A stretch of 64,000 nt of DNA. Source: Paraglaciecola polaris LMG 21857. GTDB lineage: Bacteria; Pseudomonadota; Gammaproteobacteria; Enterobacterales; Alteromonadaceae. Made by a program: the position numbers and the translations under genes. Below, piece after piece: positions 43,839 to 52,293 of the stretch (its first letter is position 1; every line of letters begins with the position of its first letter). Under the pieces are notes generated by a model that was given only the letters and a program-made list of their open reading frames with translations, ran no database searches and was not told the DNA's origin. The stretch is from assembly GCF_000315055.1 (NCBI RefSeq), contig NZ_BAER01000045.1, positions 1 to 64,000 of the forward strand, in the 5' to 3' direction.

Positions 43839-43925
43839 TTATCGGCGTTTTAAAATTTTAGTTACCAAGCAAATATGGCCAAAAATAAACACAGCTACTG
43901 GCATTAAACACCACAGTTTTTGCAT
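43839..43925 (-). CDS. Candidate small membrane protein, 28 aa
   Basis: A short frame with an AGGGGC ribosome site nine bases before its ATG, encoding MQKLWCLMPVAVFIFGHIC then LVTKILKRR. The middle 17 residues form one hydrophobic helix and the C-terminus is basic (KILKRR), the usual topology of tiny bacterial inner-membrane proteins. A strong terminator follows 42 bp downstream on the same strand. No family is recognised. The match of ribosome site, membrane helix and terminator is the only evidence. Confidence 0.5.
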   Translation of the reverse strand: MQKLWCLMPVAVFIFGHICLVTKILKRR

Positions 43926-44120
43926 GAAATCTTGCCCCTAATGAGTTGAAATACATTGTTGAGGTTAATGATATTTAAGCAACTTACAACGACTGCTTCG
44001 CGTTCGTTTTTTGCTTATCTATCAGGCTAGTTGATTGCTTAATAACAGCTATAACGATTTGCCTTTGATTAAGTGTTAGGCAAATAATGGCTGATACATT
44101 CCCCAAAGCGCCGGAAATTT

Positions 44121-45056
44121 GTGATTATAAAGCATCAAGAAAAAATCGCCTCAGTGGAGATTATTCAACGCCAGTTTGAGGCACTCGGTTACATTTGCAG
44201 CTCGTCAGTAGCTACTGCCATTTATTTAGCCTGTCATTTACAAAAGCCCATTCTCATTGAAGGGCCTCCTGGCGTGGGTAAAACCGAATTAGCAAAAATT
44301 ACCGCGGCCTATCTGAATGCGCCACTGATCCGCATGCAGTGCTACGAAGGGCTTGACGAGTCAAAAGCATTGTATGAATGGAAGTATGGTAAACAACTGC
44401 TTTACACCCAAGTACTGAAAGAGCAGTTGGGGGATGTGCTAAGAGGTGCGCGGGGATTGGATGAGTCTATCGCTCGGTTGCATGATTTTGGTGACATTTT
44501 TTATTCACAGGAATTTTTAGAGCCCAGACCCTTACTGCAAGCCTTACAGAGTGAAGGTGGCGCGGTGTTATTGATCGATGAAATTGACAAAGCGGATCAA
44601 GAGTTTGAAGCGTTTCTGTTAGAACTGTTGTCGGATTATCAGGTGTCTATTCCAGAAATAGGTACGGTGAAAGCGAAATCGACACCCATAGTGATGCTAA
44701 CCAGTAACAACACGCGGGAGCTCGGCGATGCTTTAAAGCGCCGTTGTTTACATCTCTATATTCCTTTTCCCGATGCCGCTTTAGAAAGCCGTATTTTGGC
44801 GACCCAGGTTGAAGGTTTGGATGCACAGTTAAGAGAGCAAATAGTGGCACTGATAGCGGAGCTAAGGAACTTGCCTTTGAAAAAATCGCCAGCGGTCAGT
44901 GAAACCATCGATTGGGCAAGGGCACTGCTGTTGCTCAATGTAGAAACGCTAGACCCTACGTGGGTAAAAGAGACCTTGAACTTATTGTTGAAGTTTCAGG
45001 ATGATATCGAATTAGTTGAACCCGAAATTGCAGCTTTGTTGAAGCGGGTATCTTAG
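44121..45056 (+). CDS. MoxR-family AAA+ ATPase
   Basis: A 311-residue ATPase. The Walker A is GPPGVGKTEL (about residues 45-54), Walker B LLIDEIDKAD (about 151-160), sensor 1 TSNNTRELGDALKRRC (about 194-209) and a C-terminal lid. MoxR proteins act as chaperones that insert metals or mature enzyme complexes together with VWA proteins. It starts at a GTG at 44121. The gene ends directly against the start of the VWA gene, so the two are translationally coupled. The client protein is unknown: no CO dehydrogenase or methanol dehydrogenase gene is near. Confidence 0.88.
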   Translation: MIIKHQEKIASVEIIQRQFEALGYICSSSVATAIYLACHLQKPILIEGPPGVGKTELAKITAAYLNAPLIRMQCYEGLDESKALYEWKYGKQLLYTQVLKEQLGDVLRGARGLDESIARLHDFGDIFYSQEFLEPRPLLQALQSEGGAVLLIDEIDKADQEFEAFLLELLSDYQVSIPEIGTVKAKSTPIVMLTSNNTRELGDALKRRCLHLYIPFPDAALESRILATQVEGLDAQLREQIVALIAELRNLPLKKSPAVSETIDWARALLLLNVETLDPTWVKETLNLLLKFQDDIELVEPEIAALLKRVS

Positions 45057-46427
45057 GTGCGTTTTGTTGCCGACTTTATTGGGGCATTGCGTGAAGCGGG
45101 ATTGCCCGTGTCGCCAGCAGAGTCTTTGGACGCGCTCAACGCTATCAAGTTGTTAGGACTCGAAAACCGTAAAACGACCAAAACAGTTTTGGCTTTAACA
45201 TTGGTTAAACGCCAGACAGATCAAGTCATTTACGAGCAATTGTTTGATCTGTATTTCACCGGTGTTGAAAAAGTTAAGCAAACGGATAGCGACAAGCTTT
45301 TGCCTGAAGAGCAAAAAAACACGAGCGAGGCGGGCTTAGGCGAAAATGAGCAAGAAAGTGGCGCTGACGAGTACGCGGCTAGCTCAGCGTTGGGCCAGTC
45401 ACTTAATCAAAAGCAAGATATGAGTCTGGCGATTGCCCAAGCTGCTTTGGCGGAGAAACTGTCTTCCATCGTTTTATTTACCCAAAAAAATCATTTCGCT
45501 TACAAAATCATGCAACGTTTGGGGGATGAGGCACTAAGCGCCGAAATCCGCGCAGATGCTAGCAGCCCTGCACAGAAGGATTTACAGCGTGAATTAATAA
45601 AATCCCGAGCACGTTTGCTTGAGCAAGTTAAAGATTATGTGGAACAGCAATATATGATTTTTGCGCGTCACAAAGGTCTGAAATTTCGAGAGGAGCACCT
45701 ACAGCAAGCAAAGTTAAGTCAACTTGAGCATATTGATTACACGTTAATGCAACGCTTAGTGCAACGAGCAGCGCGTAAATTAGCGACTCAGCATAGTCGG
45801 CGGCGATTAACACGTAAGCGTGGCTTGTTAGATGTGCGTAAAACGATCGCTGCCAATGCCGCTTTTGACGGTGCACTTTTTCATACGCGCTGGAAGGCAA
45901 CACGCGTAGATCGGCCTAAAATTGTCGCAATCTGTGATGTCAGTGGTTCAGTTAGCCGTGTTGCACGTTTTCTTTTATTATTCTTGTATTCGTTGCAAGA
46001 CGTTATACCGAAAGTCCGTTCTTTTGTTTTTGCTTCTGAGATGGTCGAAGTGACACAACTATTAGAGCAAGAAAACATTGAGTTAGCGTTGGAAGAAATA
46101 ATGCAGCGCTGGGGTGGCTTGTCTACGGACTACGGTGAGGCGCTCGCCGGTTTTCAAGAGCAGGCATTGGCAAGTATCGATAAAAAAACAACGGTTATTT
46201 TGTTAGGTGATGCACGCAATAACCAAGGCGATGGTCGAACCGACATTTGGCAAAAGGTCTTTCGTCAAAGTAAGCGGGTATTATGGCTTAACCCCGAACA
46301 ACGCAATAGTTGGGATTCTGGCGATTCAATTATGTCGCAATATTCACCTTGGTGCTCCAGTGTTGAGCCCTGTCGAAACCTAAAAGACATTGAAGGTATC
46401 TTTAGTCGGCTTTTGAAATATTCCTAA
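45057..46427 (+). CDS. CoxE-like von Willebrand factor A domain protein
   Basis: A 456-residue protein. The first ~230 residues are helical and charged, with a Glu/Ser-rich stretch (about 80-120). The C-terminal VWA domain (about 275-450) has the MIDAS motif DVSGSVS (DxSxS) followed by VARFLLLFLYSLQD, and a later LLGDARNN that supplies the distal Asp. In CoxE/MoxR pairs the VWA protein binds the client enzyme and the ATPase. The GTG start is the codon right after the MoxR stop. The 3' ends of this gene and the glxA-type gene overlap by 26 bp. Confidence 0.88.
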   Translation: MRFVADFIGALREAGLPVSPAESLDALNAIKLLGLENRKTTKTVLALTLVKRQTDQVIYEQLFDLYFTGVEKVKQTDSDKLLPEEQKNTSEAGLGENEQESGADEYAASSALGQSLNQKQDMSLAIAQAALAEKLSSIVLFTQKNHFAYKIMQRLGDEALSAEIRADASSPAQKDLQRELIKSRARLLEQVKDYVEQQYMIFARHKGLKFREEHLQQAKLSQLEHIDYTLMQRLVQRAARKLATQHSRRRLTRKRGLLDVRKTIAANAAFDGALFHTRWKATRVDRPKIVAICDVSGSVSRVARFLLLFLYSLQDVIPKVRSFVFASEMVEVTQLLEQENIELALEEIMQRWGGLSTDYGEALAGFQEQALASIDKKTTVILLGDARNNQGDGRTDIWQKVFRQSKRVLWLNPEQRNSWDSGDSIMSQYSPWCSSVEPCRNLKDIEGIFSRLLKYS

Positions 46428-47430
46428 TACCCGCAGGGCGAAGCCGTGAGCGAAATTCTCGTGGTGTCACATCGGTAATCGATTTAAAAACCTTTGAGAA
46501 TGAGCTGATATCTCGATAGCCCACACCCATGCCAATGGTTTTAATACTGTCATCGGTATTTCCTAAACGGTGTTTCGCTGCTTCCACTCTAAGTCGCTGA
46601 AGGTAGCGAGAAGGCAGCTCCCCTGTTGCTTCTTGGAACCGACGGATGAAGGTACGTCTGCTCATACCTATCTGTTTTGCGAGGAGCTGTAGCTCAACGC
46701 TTTGCTTAAAATGTTCGTCTAGCCAGTCCTGTGCTCGGTGAATACCCACATCTCTGTGCTGGCGAAAACCAGCAATGTTGATCAGGTTTACATCGTACGT
46801 TCGGCGACTATCAAAGCTGATATCTCTGGCTAAACTTGCGGCGATTGAAGGGCCACAGAACTTCTCCAGTAGATGCATGCTTAAGTCTAGCGAGGCATTT
46901 TGACCATTTGAGCTATAGATACCTGCGTGCTCTACACTGGCTTGGTTGGCCTGCCATTGCACATTTGGGTATCGCTGTTCAAATTCCCGCAAGTGACGCC
47001 AATAAGTTGTTGCACGTCCTCCATTAAGTAAACCGGCCTCTGCGGCCCAAAAGATGCCGCTGTTTATCCCAGCGATACGTGCACCATTTGCGTGTTGCTT
47101 GGCCAGCCAAGGTGGAATTCCTGGGTATTGCTTGGTCAGCTGTTCGAAATCACCCCAATAATGCGCCAGCATAATCAGATCATACGGGGCTTCGCCTATT
47201 ACCACATCGCCGTGGATAGATTGACCACCATAAAGCTGCACCGCAGTTCTGTCTGCGCTGATCAAGTCGCAATGAAATTGACGGTTTTTTGCTTGGCGTA
47301 AATTTGCGCTGTGAAATAACTCCAGTGAGCCATAAACGGTAGACGCCCAAGCACCATTAAAAATTAGTAGGGCCACTCGCCATTTTGCATCCGGCACACT
47401 ATTTCCTTCTCTTTGATTATTTTGGCACAT
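46402..47430 (-). CDS. GlxA-family transcriptional regulator (DJ-1/PfpI + AraC HTH)
   Basis: A 342-residue regulator. The N-terminal ~200 residues follow the DJ-1/PfpI fold (VALLIFNGAWASTVYGSLELF, GGQSIHGDVVIGEAPYDLIML, GINSGIFWAAEAGLLNGGRATTYW); the usual cysteine nucleophile position is Ser (GINSG), so it is a sensor, not an enzyme. The AraC-type HTH is at about 235-335 (LAKQIGMSRRTFIRRFQEATG, KTIGMGVGYRDISSFSKVFK). It is divergent from the two acyl-CoA dehydrogenase genes, separated by 111 bp, and probably regulates them in response to a small molecule. Confidence 0.88.
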   Translation of the reverse strand: MCQNNQREGNSVPDAKWRVALLIFNGAWASTVYGSLELFHSANLRQAKNRQFHCDLISADRTAVQLYGGQSIHGDVVIGEAPYDLIMLAHYWGDFEQLTKQYPGIPPWLAKQHANGARIAGINSGIFWAAEAGLLNGGRATTYWRHLREFEQRYPNVQWQANQASVEHAGIYSSNGQNASLDLSMHLLEKFCGPSIAASLARDISFDSRRTYDVNLINIAGFRQHRDVGIHRAQDWLDEHFKQSVELQLLAKQIGMSRRTFIRRFQEATGELPSRYLQRLRVEAAKHRLGNTDDSIKTIGMGVGYRDISSFSKVFKSITDVTPREFRSRLRPAGIRNISKAD

Positions 47431-47541
47431 ATGCCGTATTAAGTGGCATTTTACCCTAAGTACAAGGGAAGGGAAGGGGCGTACAGTAGTGACTTACTTG
47501 GGGTGAGTCCCGAGATGAACAATTGAAAGAGGAAACACTAA

Positions 47542-48723
47542 GTGGATATTACCTTTTCGGCTGAGGAATTGGCCTTTCGTGACCAAGTACGCACATTTTT
47601 GTCTGAGAATTGGACTGAAGATTTAGCCTCTCGAATTCGTGGTGAAGATCAAGAATTTAAGGCTGCTCAAATTGAGTGGCAGAATAAACTGAACGATAAA
47701 GGTTGGTTAGCACCAGGTTGGCCTGTTGAGCACGGTGGCGTCAACTGGTCAGTGACAGAAAATTTTATCTTTGAAACCGAGCGTTCTTTAGCGGGCGCCC
47801 CTGATGTCGTGCCGTTTGGCCTGAAAATGGTAGCGCCGGTTATTTACGGTTTTGGCAGCGAAGAGCAGAAAAAACGCTTCTTGCCACGCATTCTTAAAAG
47901 TCAAGATTGGTGGTGTCAGGGGTATTCTGAACCTGGCGCGGGTTCAGATCTTGCTGCGCTGAAAACCAAAGCGGAATTGGACGGTGATGACTACATAGTT
48001 AATGGTGCCAAAGTGTGGACCACTTACGCCCAGTACGCAGATTGGATTTTCTGTTTGGTACGTACGGATGCTTCTGGTAAGCGTCAGGATGGCATTACTT
48101 TCTTGCTGATTGATATGAACAGCCCGGGTATTACGGTTAATAAAATTTCATCAATTGATGATCATCACAGCTTGAACGAAGTGGTTTTTGATAACGTTCG
48201 AGTACCGGTTGCTAACCGTATCGGCGAACAGGACAAAGGCTGGACTTACGCTAAGGCTTTATTGGCTCATGAACGTACCTCTATTGCAGCTGTTGCTGAT
48301 TCTAAGCGCCGCTTGCGTGACTTGCGCAAGTTACTCAGTGATGAAATCAGCGGTGGTCGTCCGCTGCTGGAAGATACTCAGTTCCAAAATCGCCTATCGA
48401 ATACTGAAATTGAGCTGATGGCTTTAGAGTACACCGAATTGCGTGTACTGGCGTCAACGGCAGACGGTAAAGGGCCAGGTGTGGAATCCTCTTTACTAAA
48501 AATTAAAGGCACCGAAATTCAACAAGCTATTCAGCAAATGTATATGGATTTGGCAGGTTACTACAGCGGCATTATCCACGGTGAAGAAAATGCTGAAACC
48601 ATAGGCCATGCCTTTGGTCACGATGCAAGAAAAGCGTATATGTACGGACGAGCAGCCACAATTTACGGTGGTTCAAACGAAGTACAGAAAAACATTACTG
48701 CCAAATACGTGCTGGGACTTTAA
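47542..48723 (+). CDS. Acyl-CoA dehydrogenase, larger subunit type
   Basis: A 393-residue flavoenzyme that oxidises acyl-CoA thioesters. It has the N-terminal helical domain, the middle beta-domain with the FAD/substrate motif QGYSEPGAGSDLAALKTKAE (about 135-154) and WTTYAQYADW, and the C-terminal helical domain ending in RAATIYGGSNEVQKNITAKYVLGL, as in the larger subunit of PimC-type two-subunit dehydrogenases. Start GTG 47542 with AGAGGA upstream. It lies two bases before the second dehydrogenase, so both probably form one heteromeric enzyme. Confidence 0.9.
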   Translation: MDITFSAEELAFRDQVRTFLSENWTEDLASRIRGEDQEFKAAQIEWQNKLNDKGWLAPGWPVEHGGVNWSVTENFIFETERSLAGAPDVVPFGLKMVAPVIYGFGSEEQKKRFLPRILKSQDWWCQGYSEPGAGSDLAALKTKAELDGDDYIVNGAKVWTTYAQYADWIFCLVRTDASGKRQDGITFLLIDMNSPGITVNKISSIDDHHSLNEVVFDNVRVPVANRIGEQDKGWTYAKALLAHERTSIAAVADSKRRLRDLRKLLSDEISGGRPLLEDTQFQNRLSNTEIELMALEYTELRVLASTADGKGPGVESSLLKIKGTEIQQAIQQMYMDLAGYYSGIIHGEENAETIGHAFGHDARKAYMYGRAATIYGGSNEVQKNITAKYVLGL

Positions 48724-48725
48724 TC

Positions 48726-49865
48726 ATGAATTTTAACTTATCAGAAGAACAAAACATGCTCAAAGACAGTGTTGCGCGCTTTGTGCAAGACGAATATGAC
48801 TTTGAGAGTCGCCGAGCGAATGCCGCGAGCGAGTTAGGCTTTAATCCTAAAAATTGGCAAACCTTTGCTGAACTCGGCTGGCTCTCTATTCCCTTCGACG
48901 AAGCCCATGGTGGTTTTGGCGGTGGTGCAACAGACGTTATGGCCGTGATGGAAGAAATGGGCAAAGGCCTAGTCGTGGAGCCGTTTGTGGCCACAGTATT
49001 AATGTTCGGTGGTTTATTGAATAAAAGTGCTAACGCCGCTTTACAAGATACCTACATCGAAAAAATTATCGATGGTTCACTGCAAGGTGCATTTGCTTAC
49101 TTAGAACGCCAAAGCCGCTTCGAATTGGCAGACGTAAAAACACAAGCAAAACGTGACGGAAACGATTTTGTACTCAAGGGTGAAAAAACCGTTGTGTTCA
49201 ACGGTGCAGCTGCCAACAAAGTGGTGGTTTCAGCGAGAACATCTGGCGAGCAGTGCGACGAAGCGGGCATTACGCTATTTTTAATTGATACTGACGCCGC
49301 AGGCGTAGAGCGCACGCCTTATCGCCTGATGGACGGTCAATTGGTAGCGAACATCAAACTAAACGATGTACGTGTTGCAGCAGACCATGTGCTAGGTGAC
49401 GTTGATAACGGTTACCCCATTATGGATGCAGTGGTCGGTGAAGTTATTATTGCTTTGAGCGCTGAAGCTATGGGTATCATGCAAAAATTGAATACCACCA
49501 CCATTGAATACACCAAAACTCGTCAACAGTTCGGGGTGGCTATTAGTAGCTTTCAAGCGCTGCAGCATCGTATGGTGGATATGTTTATGGCAGGTGAACA
49601 AGCCAAGTCCATTTTATATCGCGCCGTATGTGCAGCAGAAAGCGGCGCCGATGATTTGGCCAAAAATATTGCCGCACTAAAAGTGATGATCGGCCGAAAC
49701 GGTAAATTGATTGGCGACGAAGCTATTCAATTACACGGTGGTATGGGTCTAACAGACGAGCTAGATGTAGGCCATTACGTTAAACGCCTAATGATGATCA
49801 ACACCACCTTCGGTGATGCTGATTACCAGCAACAGAAGTTTAATCGCTTGGCGTATACGGATTAA
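48726..49865 (+). CDS. Acyl-CoA dehydrogenase, smaller subunit type
   Basis: A 379-residue partner of the preceding enzyme. It starts MNFNLSEEQNMLKDSVARF. The middle domain has GAFAYLERQSRFELADVKTQAK, while the FAD-binding signature of the other subunit is reduced, as in PimD-type subunits. The C-terminal domain has RQQFGVAISSFQALQHRMVDMF and QLHGGMGLTDELDVGHY. Substrates of such pairs include branched or dicarboxylic acyl-CoAs and steroid side chains; the substrate here is unknown. Terminator follows. Confidence 0.9.
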   Translation: MNFNLSEEQNMLKDSVARFVQDEYDFESRRANAASELGFNPKNWQTFAELGWLSIPFDEAHGGFGGGATDVMAVMEEMGKGLVVEPFVATVLMFGGLLNKSANAALQDTYIEKIIDGSLQGAFAYLERQSRFELADVKTQAKRDGNDFVLKGEKTVVFNGAAANKVVVSARTSGEQCDEAGITLFLIDTDAAGVERTPYRLMDGQLVANIKLNDVRVAADHVLGDVDNGYPIMDAVVGEVIIALSAEAMGIMQKLNTTTIEYTKTRQQFGVAISSFQALQHRMVDMFMAGEQAKSILYRAVCAAESGADDLAKNIAALKVMIGRNGKLIGDEAIQLHGGMGLTDELDVGHYVKRLMMINTTFGDADYQQQKFNRLAYTD

Positions 49866-49914
49866 CCGTTAACACATCAGCCGATGTCCCGTCCTAGAAT
49901 AAGTTGACGGTTTT

Positions 49915-49940
49915 AAGCCAGCATTTTTTGCTGGCTTTTT
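49915..49940 (+). terminator. Terminator after the acyl-CoA dehydrogenase pair
   Basis: AAGCCAGCA / TGCTGGCTT with a T-rich loop and a following T-run, 50 bp after the stop. Confidence 0.9.
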
Positions 49941-50074
49941 GCTATTAGGGGATGACTACTCAGTTTGCTCTAACACCATATGTTCCTTTTTGTCGCTACT
50001 GGCGTTCGCTTGAAATGACTTCTAACCTCTTTATATGTTTAGCGCTCACGTCATCATCAAAAGGAAGCTGAAAG

Positions 50075-50857
50075 ATGAATAAACGAACTTACGAACTGCC
50101 AGAGGCCTCAAGTAACTATTTTTTACGTCGGGGGTTAATTGTAATAAGTACTGTTGTTTGCTGTCTTGCTTTTACAGGATGTGATTCTTCGCCAGAAGAC
50201 ATTAAAATATCCGCCCCAGTAGTTGCAACATTTGAACACCTTGAAGAATTATCCCCTAAGGTATCGATACACAATTTACAACCAATGTTTAAGGTGGAGG
50301 CACGTGGATTCACTGCCGTGGATGAAACAGGTTGGGACTGGGCTGGATCGGATGAAATATACGCTGTATGGCGAGCCAATGTGATTGTTTCAACTCTTAT
50401 CCAAGGTGACGTTGACAGCGGAGAGTCTTTTGACTTTCACCCGCTGCAAACTTGTATATATCCGGTAGCTGGAGATGCGCTATTAATTGATGGTCGATAC
50501 GGAGGGGCTGATTCAGGTTGGATTTGTAAGGACGAGGGCGCAGCGAGTCCTATACAATTTTTCGTTAATTTCTATGAGGATGATAGCCCATGGACCCATT
50601 TTCCGTTTTGTTTCTCAGGTAGTATTGTTAAAGATTGTGAGGACCAATTTGTGGGTAAATATACGGGTAATTGGAATACCGAACAGTTAATAGAAATTTT
50701 ACCTGTTGTAGGGGCTGTGCAAGATTTTACTGTCCAATTGGATCCGTGCGAAGGGCCGGCTGTGTGTGGTGATGATGATTTTTCACATTATGAATTTCAT
50801 TTTCGCATCACCAGAATGGCCGACAAAGAAGTCTTGAGGCGCCATGCCCTTGAATAA
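50075..50857 (+). CDS. Hypothetical lipoprotein
   Basis: A 260-residue exported protein. A basic N-terminus (about 1-20) is followed by a hydrophobic segment (VISTVVCCLAFTGCDS) ending in the lipobox AFTGC, so Cys at about position 36 is probably lipidated. The mature part is rich in Asp, aromatic residues and cysteines (about six) and looks like a globular beta protein. I recognise no domain. Its own RBS (AAGGAAG) is clear. It is convergent with the broken LysR gene. Confidence 0.7.
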   Translation: MNKRTYELPEASSNYFLRRGLIVISTVVCCLAFTGCDSSPEDIKISAPVVATFEHLEELSPKVSIHNLQPMFKVEARGFTAVDETGWDWAGSDEIYAVWRANVIVSTLIQGDVDSGESFDFHPLQTCIYPVAGDALLIDGRYGGADSGWICKDEGAASPIQFFVNFYEDDSPWTHFPFCFSGSIVKDCEDQFVGKYTGNWNTEQLIEILPVVGAVQDFTVQLDPCEGPAVCGDDDFSHYEFHFRITRMADKEVLRRHALE

Positions 50858-50918
50858 GTTATTGGTGTTGGGGCGGTGTCGTTAAGTTTGCCAGGACGTC
50901 ACTTATTAGTTTGTATCC

Positions 50919-51821
50919 TTAGGCGGTAGTCATGATCTTGGCTTGCAAAAAATCAACAAATACACGTACTTTTGGCGGTAAATATGAGCGACTCTGATAG
51001 ACCAGCTAAGCGGCAGTATCGAATTCAGTTGCGGTGCATGCGTAATCAGGGAACAAGTCCACAAGTAGTCCGTTATGTATCTCATCTTGACACAGCCAGT
51101 CGGGTAAAAGAGCAGGACCAAGGCCTGCCACAGCGCAAGCTGTCATGGTGAGCCCATGGGAAATCAGTAAATGCCCAGTCACTGGCACTTCCAGCATATT
51201 ATTGTGCGGATCGCGAAACTTCCATGTGCTGCGATACCCAGGCATCGAAAACAACAGACAGTCAAGGCCACTTAAAGCCGCAGGATCTTTCGGCTGACAA
51301 TTCATTTTAATCTACATAGGGCTTGCACAGAGGTGAAATCGCCTTGAAACCAATTTATGTGATATGAAATCCCCCACAGGTTGTTGCCCGAAACGGACAG
51401 CAACATCGATTTGCTCCTTAACGAGATCCACATGGTTGTCCATCAATAGTAGTTCGAGTGTCAGGTCGGGGTACAAAGCGCGAAATTCTGGCAAAATCGG
51501 CGCCAAGACTCTTTGCCCAAAAGAGGTACACGCGGTTATTCGTAATGTACCTGTAGGTAAGCTAACCAGATCTAAAGCAGCTTCAGTGGCTCGGTCAAAT
51601 TCACCCATGAGATCTTGAACGCGAGAAAAATACTTATTTCCCGCTTCGGTAGGTGAGAGTTTTCGTGTCGTTCTTTGGAACAGTCGGAAGCCTAATTGCG
51701 ACGCTAAACTTGCAACAGTACGAGAAATCGACGAAGGGTCAACGTTGCGTTGACGGGCAACAGCAGCAAAGCTACTACGTTTCATAACATCTACAAATAC
51801 CCGCACAGATTCAAAATCCAT
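50919..51821 (-). pseudogene. LysR-family regulator gene with two in-frame TAG codons
   Basis: Read through, the frame is 301 codons, the normal LysR length. It has the HTH (FESVRVFVDVMKRSSFAAVARQRNVDPSSISRTVASL, about 3-40), the substrate domain (about 90-290) and the typical C-terminus (SRSYLPPKVRVFVDFL). It is interrupted twice by TAG in the same frame: codon 170 (CASPM-TAG-IKMN, where LysR proteins have Tyr) and codon 272 (DTAA-TAG-LVYQ, where Trp is usual). Both are one base from the expected codon. No frameshift is present. Without read-through the product is a truncated 169-aa protein that contains the HTH but lacks most of the sensor domain. It is divergent from the cupin gene. Confidence 0.9.
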
Positions 51822-51901
51822 TCGTGCGTTCCATACACTAAAGTGATGGATATAGGTGGGTTTATCTAACGATCAACAATGGTTAAGCTCAAATAAATGA
51901 A

Positions 51902-52189
51902 ATGGCTTTGCTGCCGCCATACACGTTTCAACCATTAGGAAAATATGATGAGCATTGGCATGCAGATGAAGTACATGCTTATATTATGGAAGGTGAAACT
52001 GATTTTTTCGATGCCAAAAGTGGTAATAGAACGCAAGTTAAAGCAGGAGATAAGATCCTGATCCCTGCCAAGGTGGTGCTCGCCGAAGGGGCAGTGAAAG
52101 AGCGGGTCGTGTATATCCTTGCCCTTCCAAAGCCACTACCGCGAGAGGAGTTCCTAGCCATGCATGAATCAACAGAGCTCAGCGTATAA
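51902..52189 (+). CDS. Small cupin protein
   Basis: A 95-residue single cupin domain. The first cupin motif is visible as HWHADEVHAYIMEGE, with the metal-binding His, His, Glu pattern; motif 2 (AGDKILIPAKVVLAEGAV) is weaker and the usual His is not evident. It may bind a metal or small ligand. The divergent position next to the LysR gene (80 bp apart) makes it the likely target of that regulator. The start ATG at 51902 lacks a strong ribosome site. Confidence 0.75.
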   Translation: MALLPPYTFQPLGKYDEHWHADEVHAYIMEGETDFFDAKSGNRTQVKAGDKILIPAKVVLAEGAVKERVVYILALPKPLPREEFLAMHESTELSV

Positions 52190-52293
52190 TTCTACCTAGT
52201 TGCCACCAGCGTAAGGTATTGAAAGCCAGACTAAATAAGCTGGACTTTGAGCGTTTGGGATGTGCGATTTAGTTTATTTTGATCCGTTGATTT

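Noticed and set aside
43753..43941. 62-codon plus-strand frame after the ohr fragment
   Set aside because: It overlaps the terminator and the minus-strand 28-aa frame and has no ribosome site or domain.
44088..44135. Upstream ATG as alternative start of the MoxR gene
   Set aside because: The ATG at 44088 is in another reading frame; the GTG at 44121 is the first usable start in the gene's frame.
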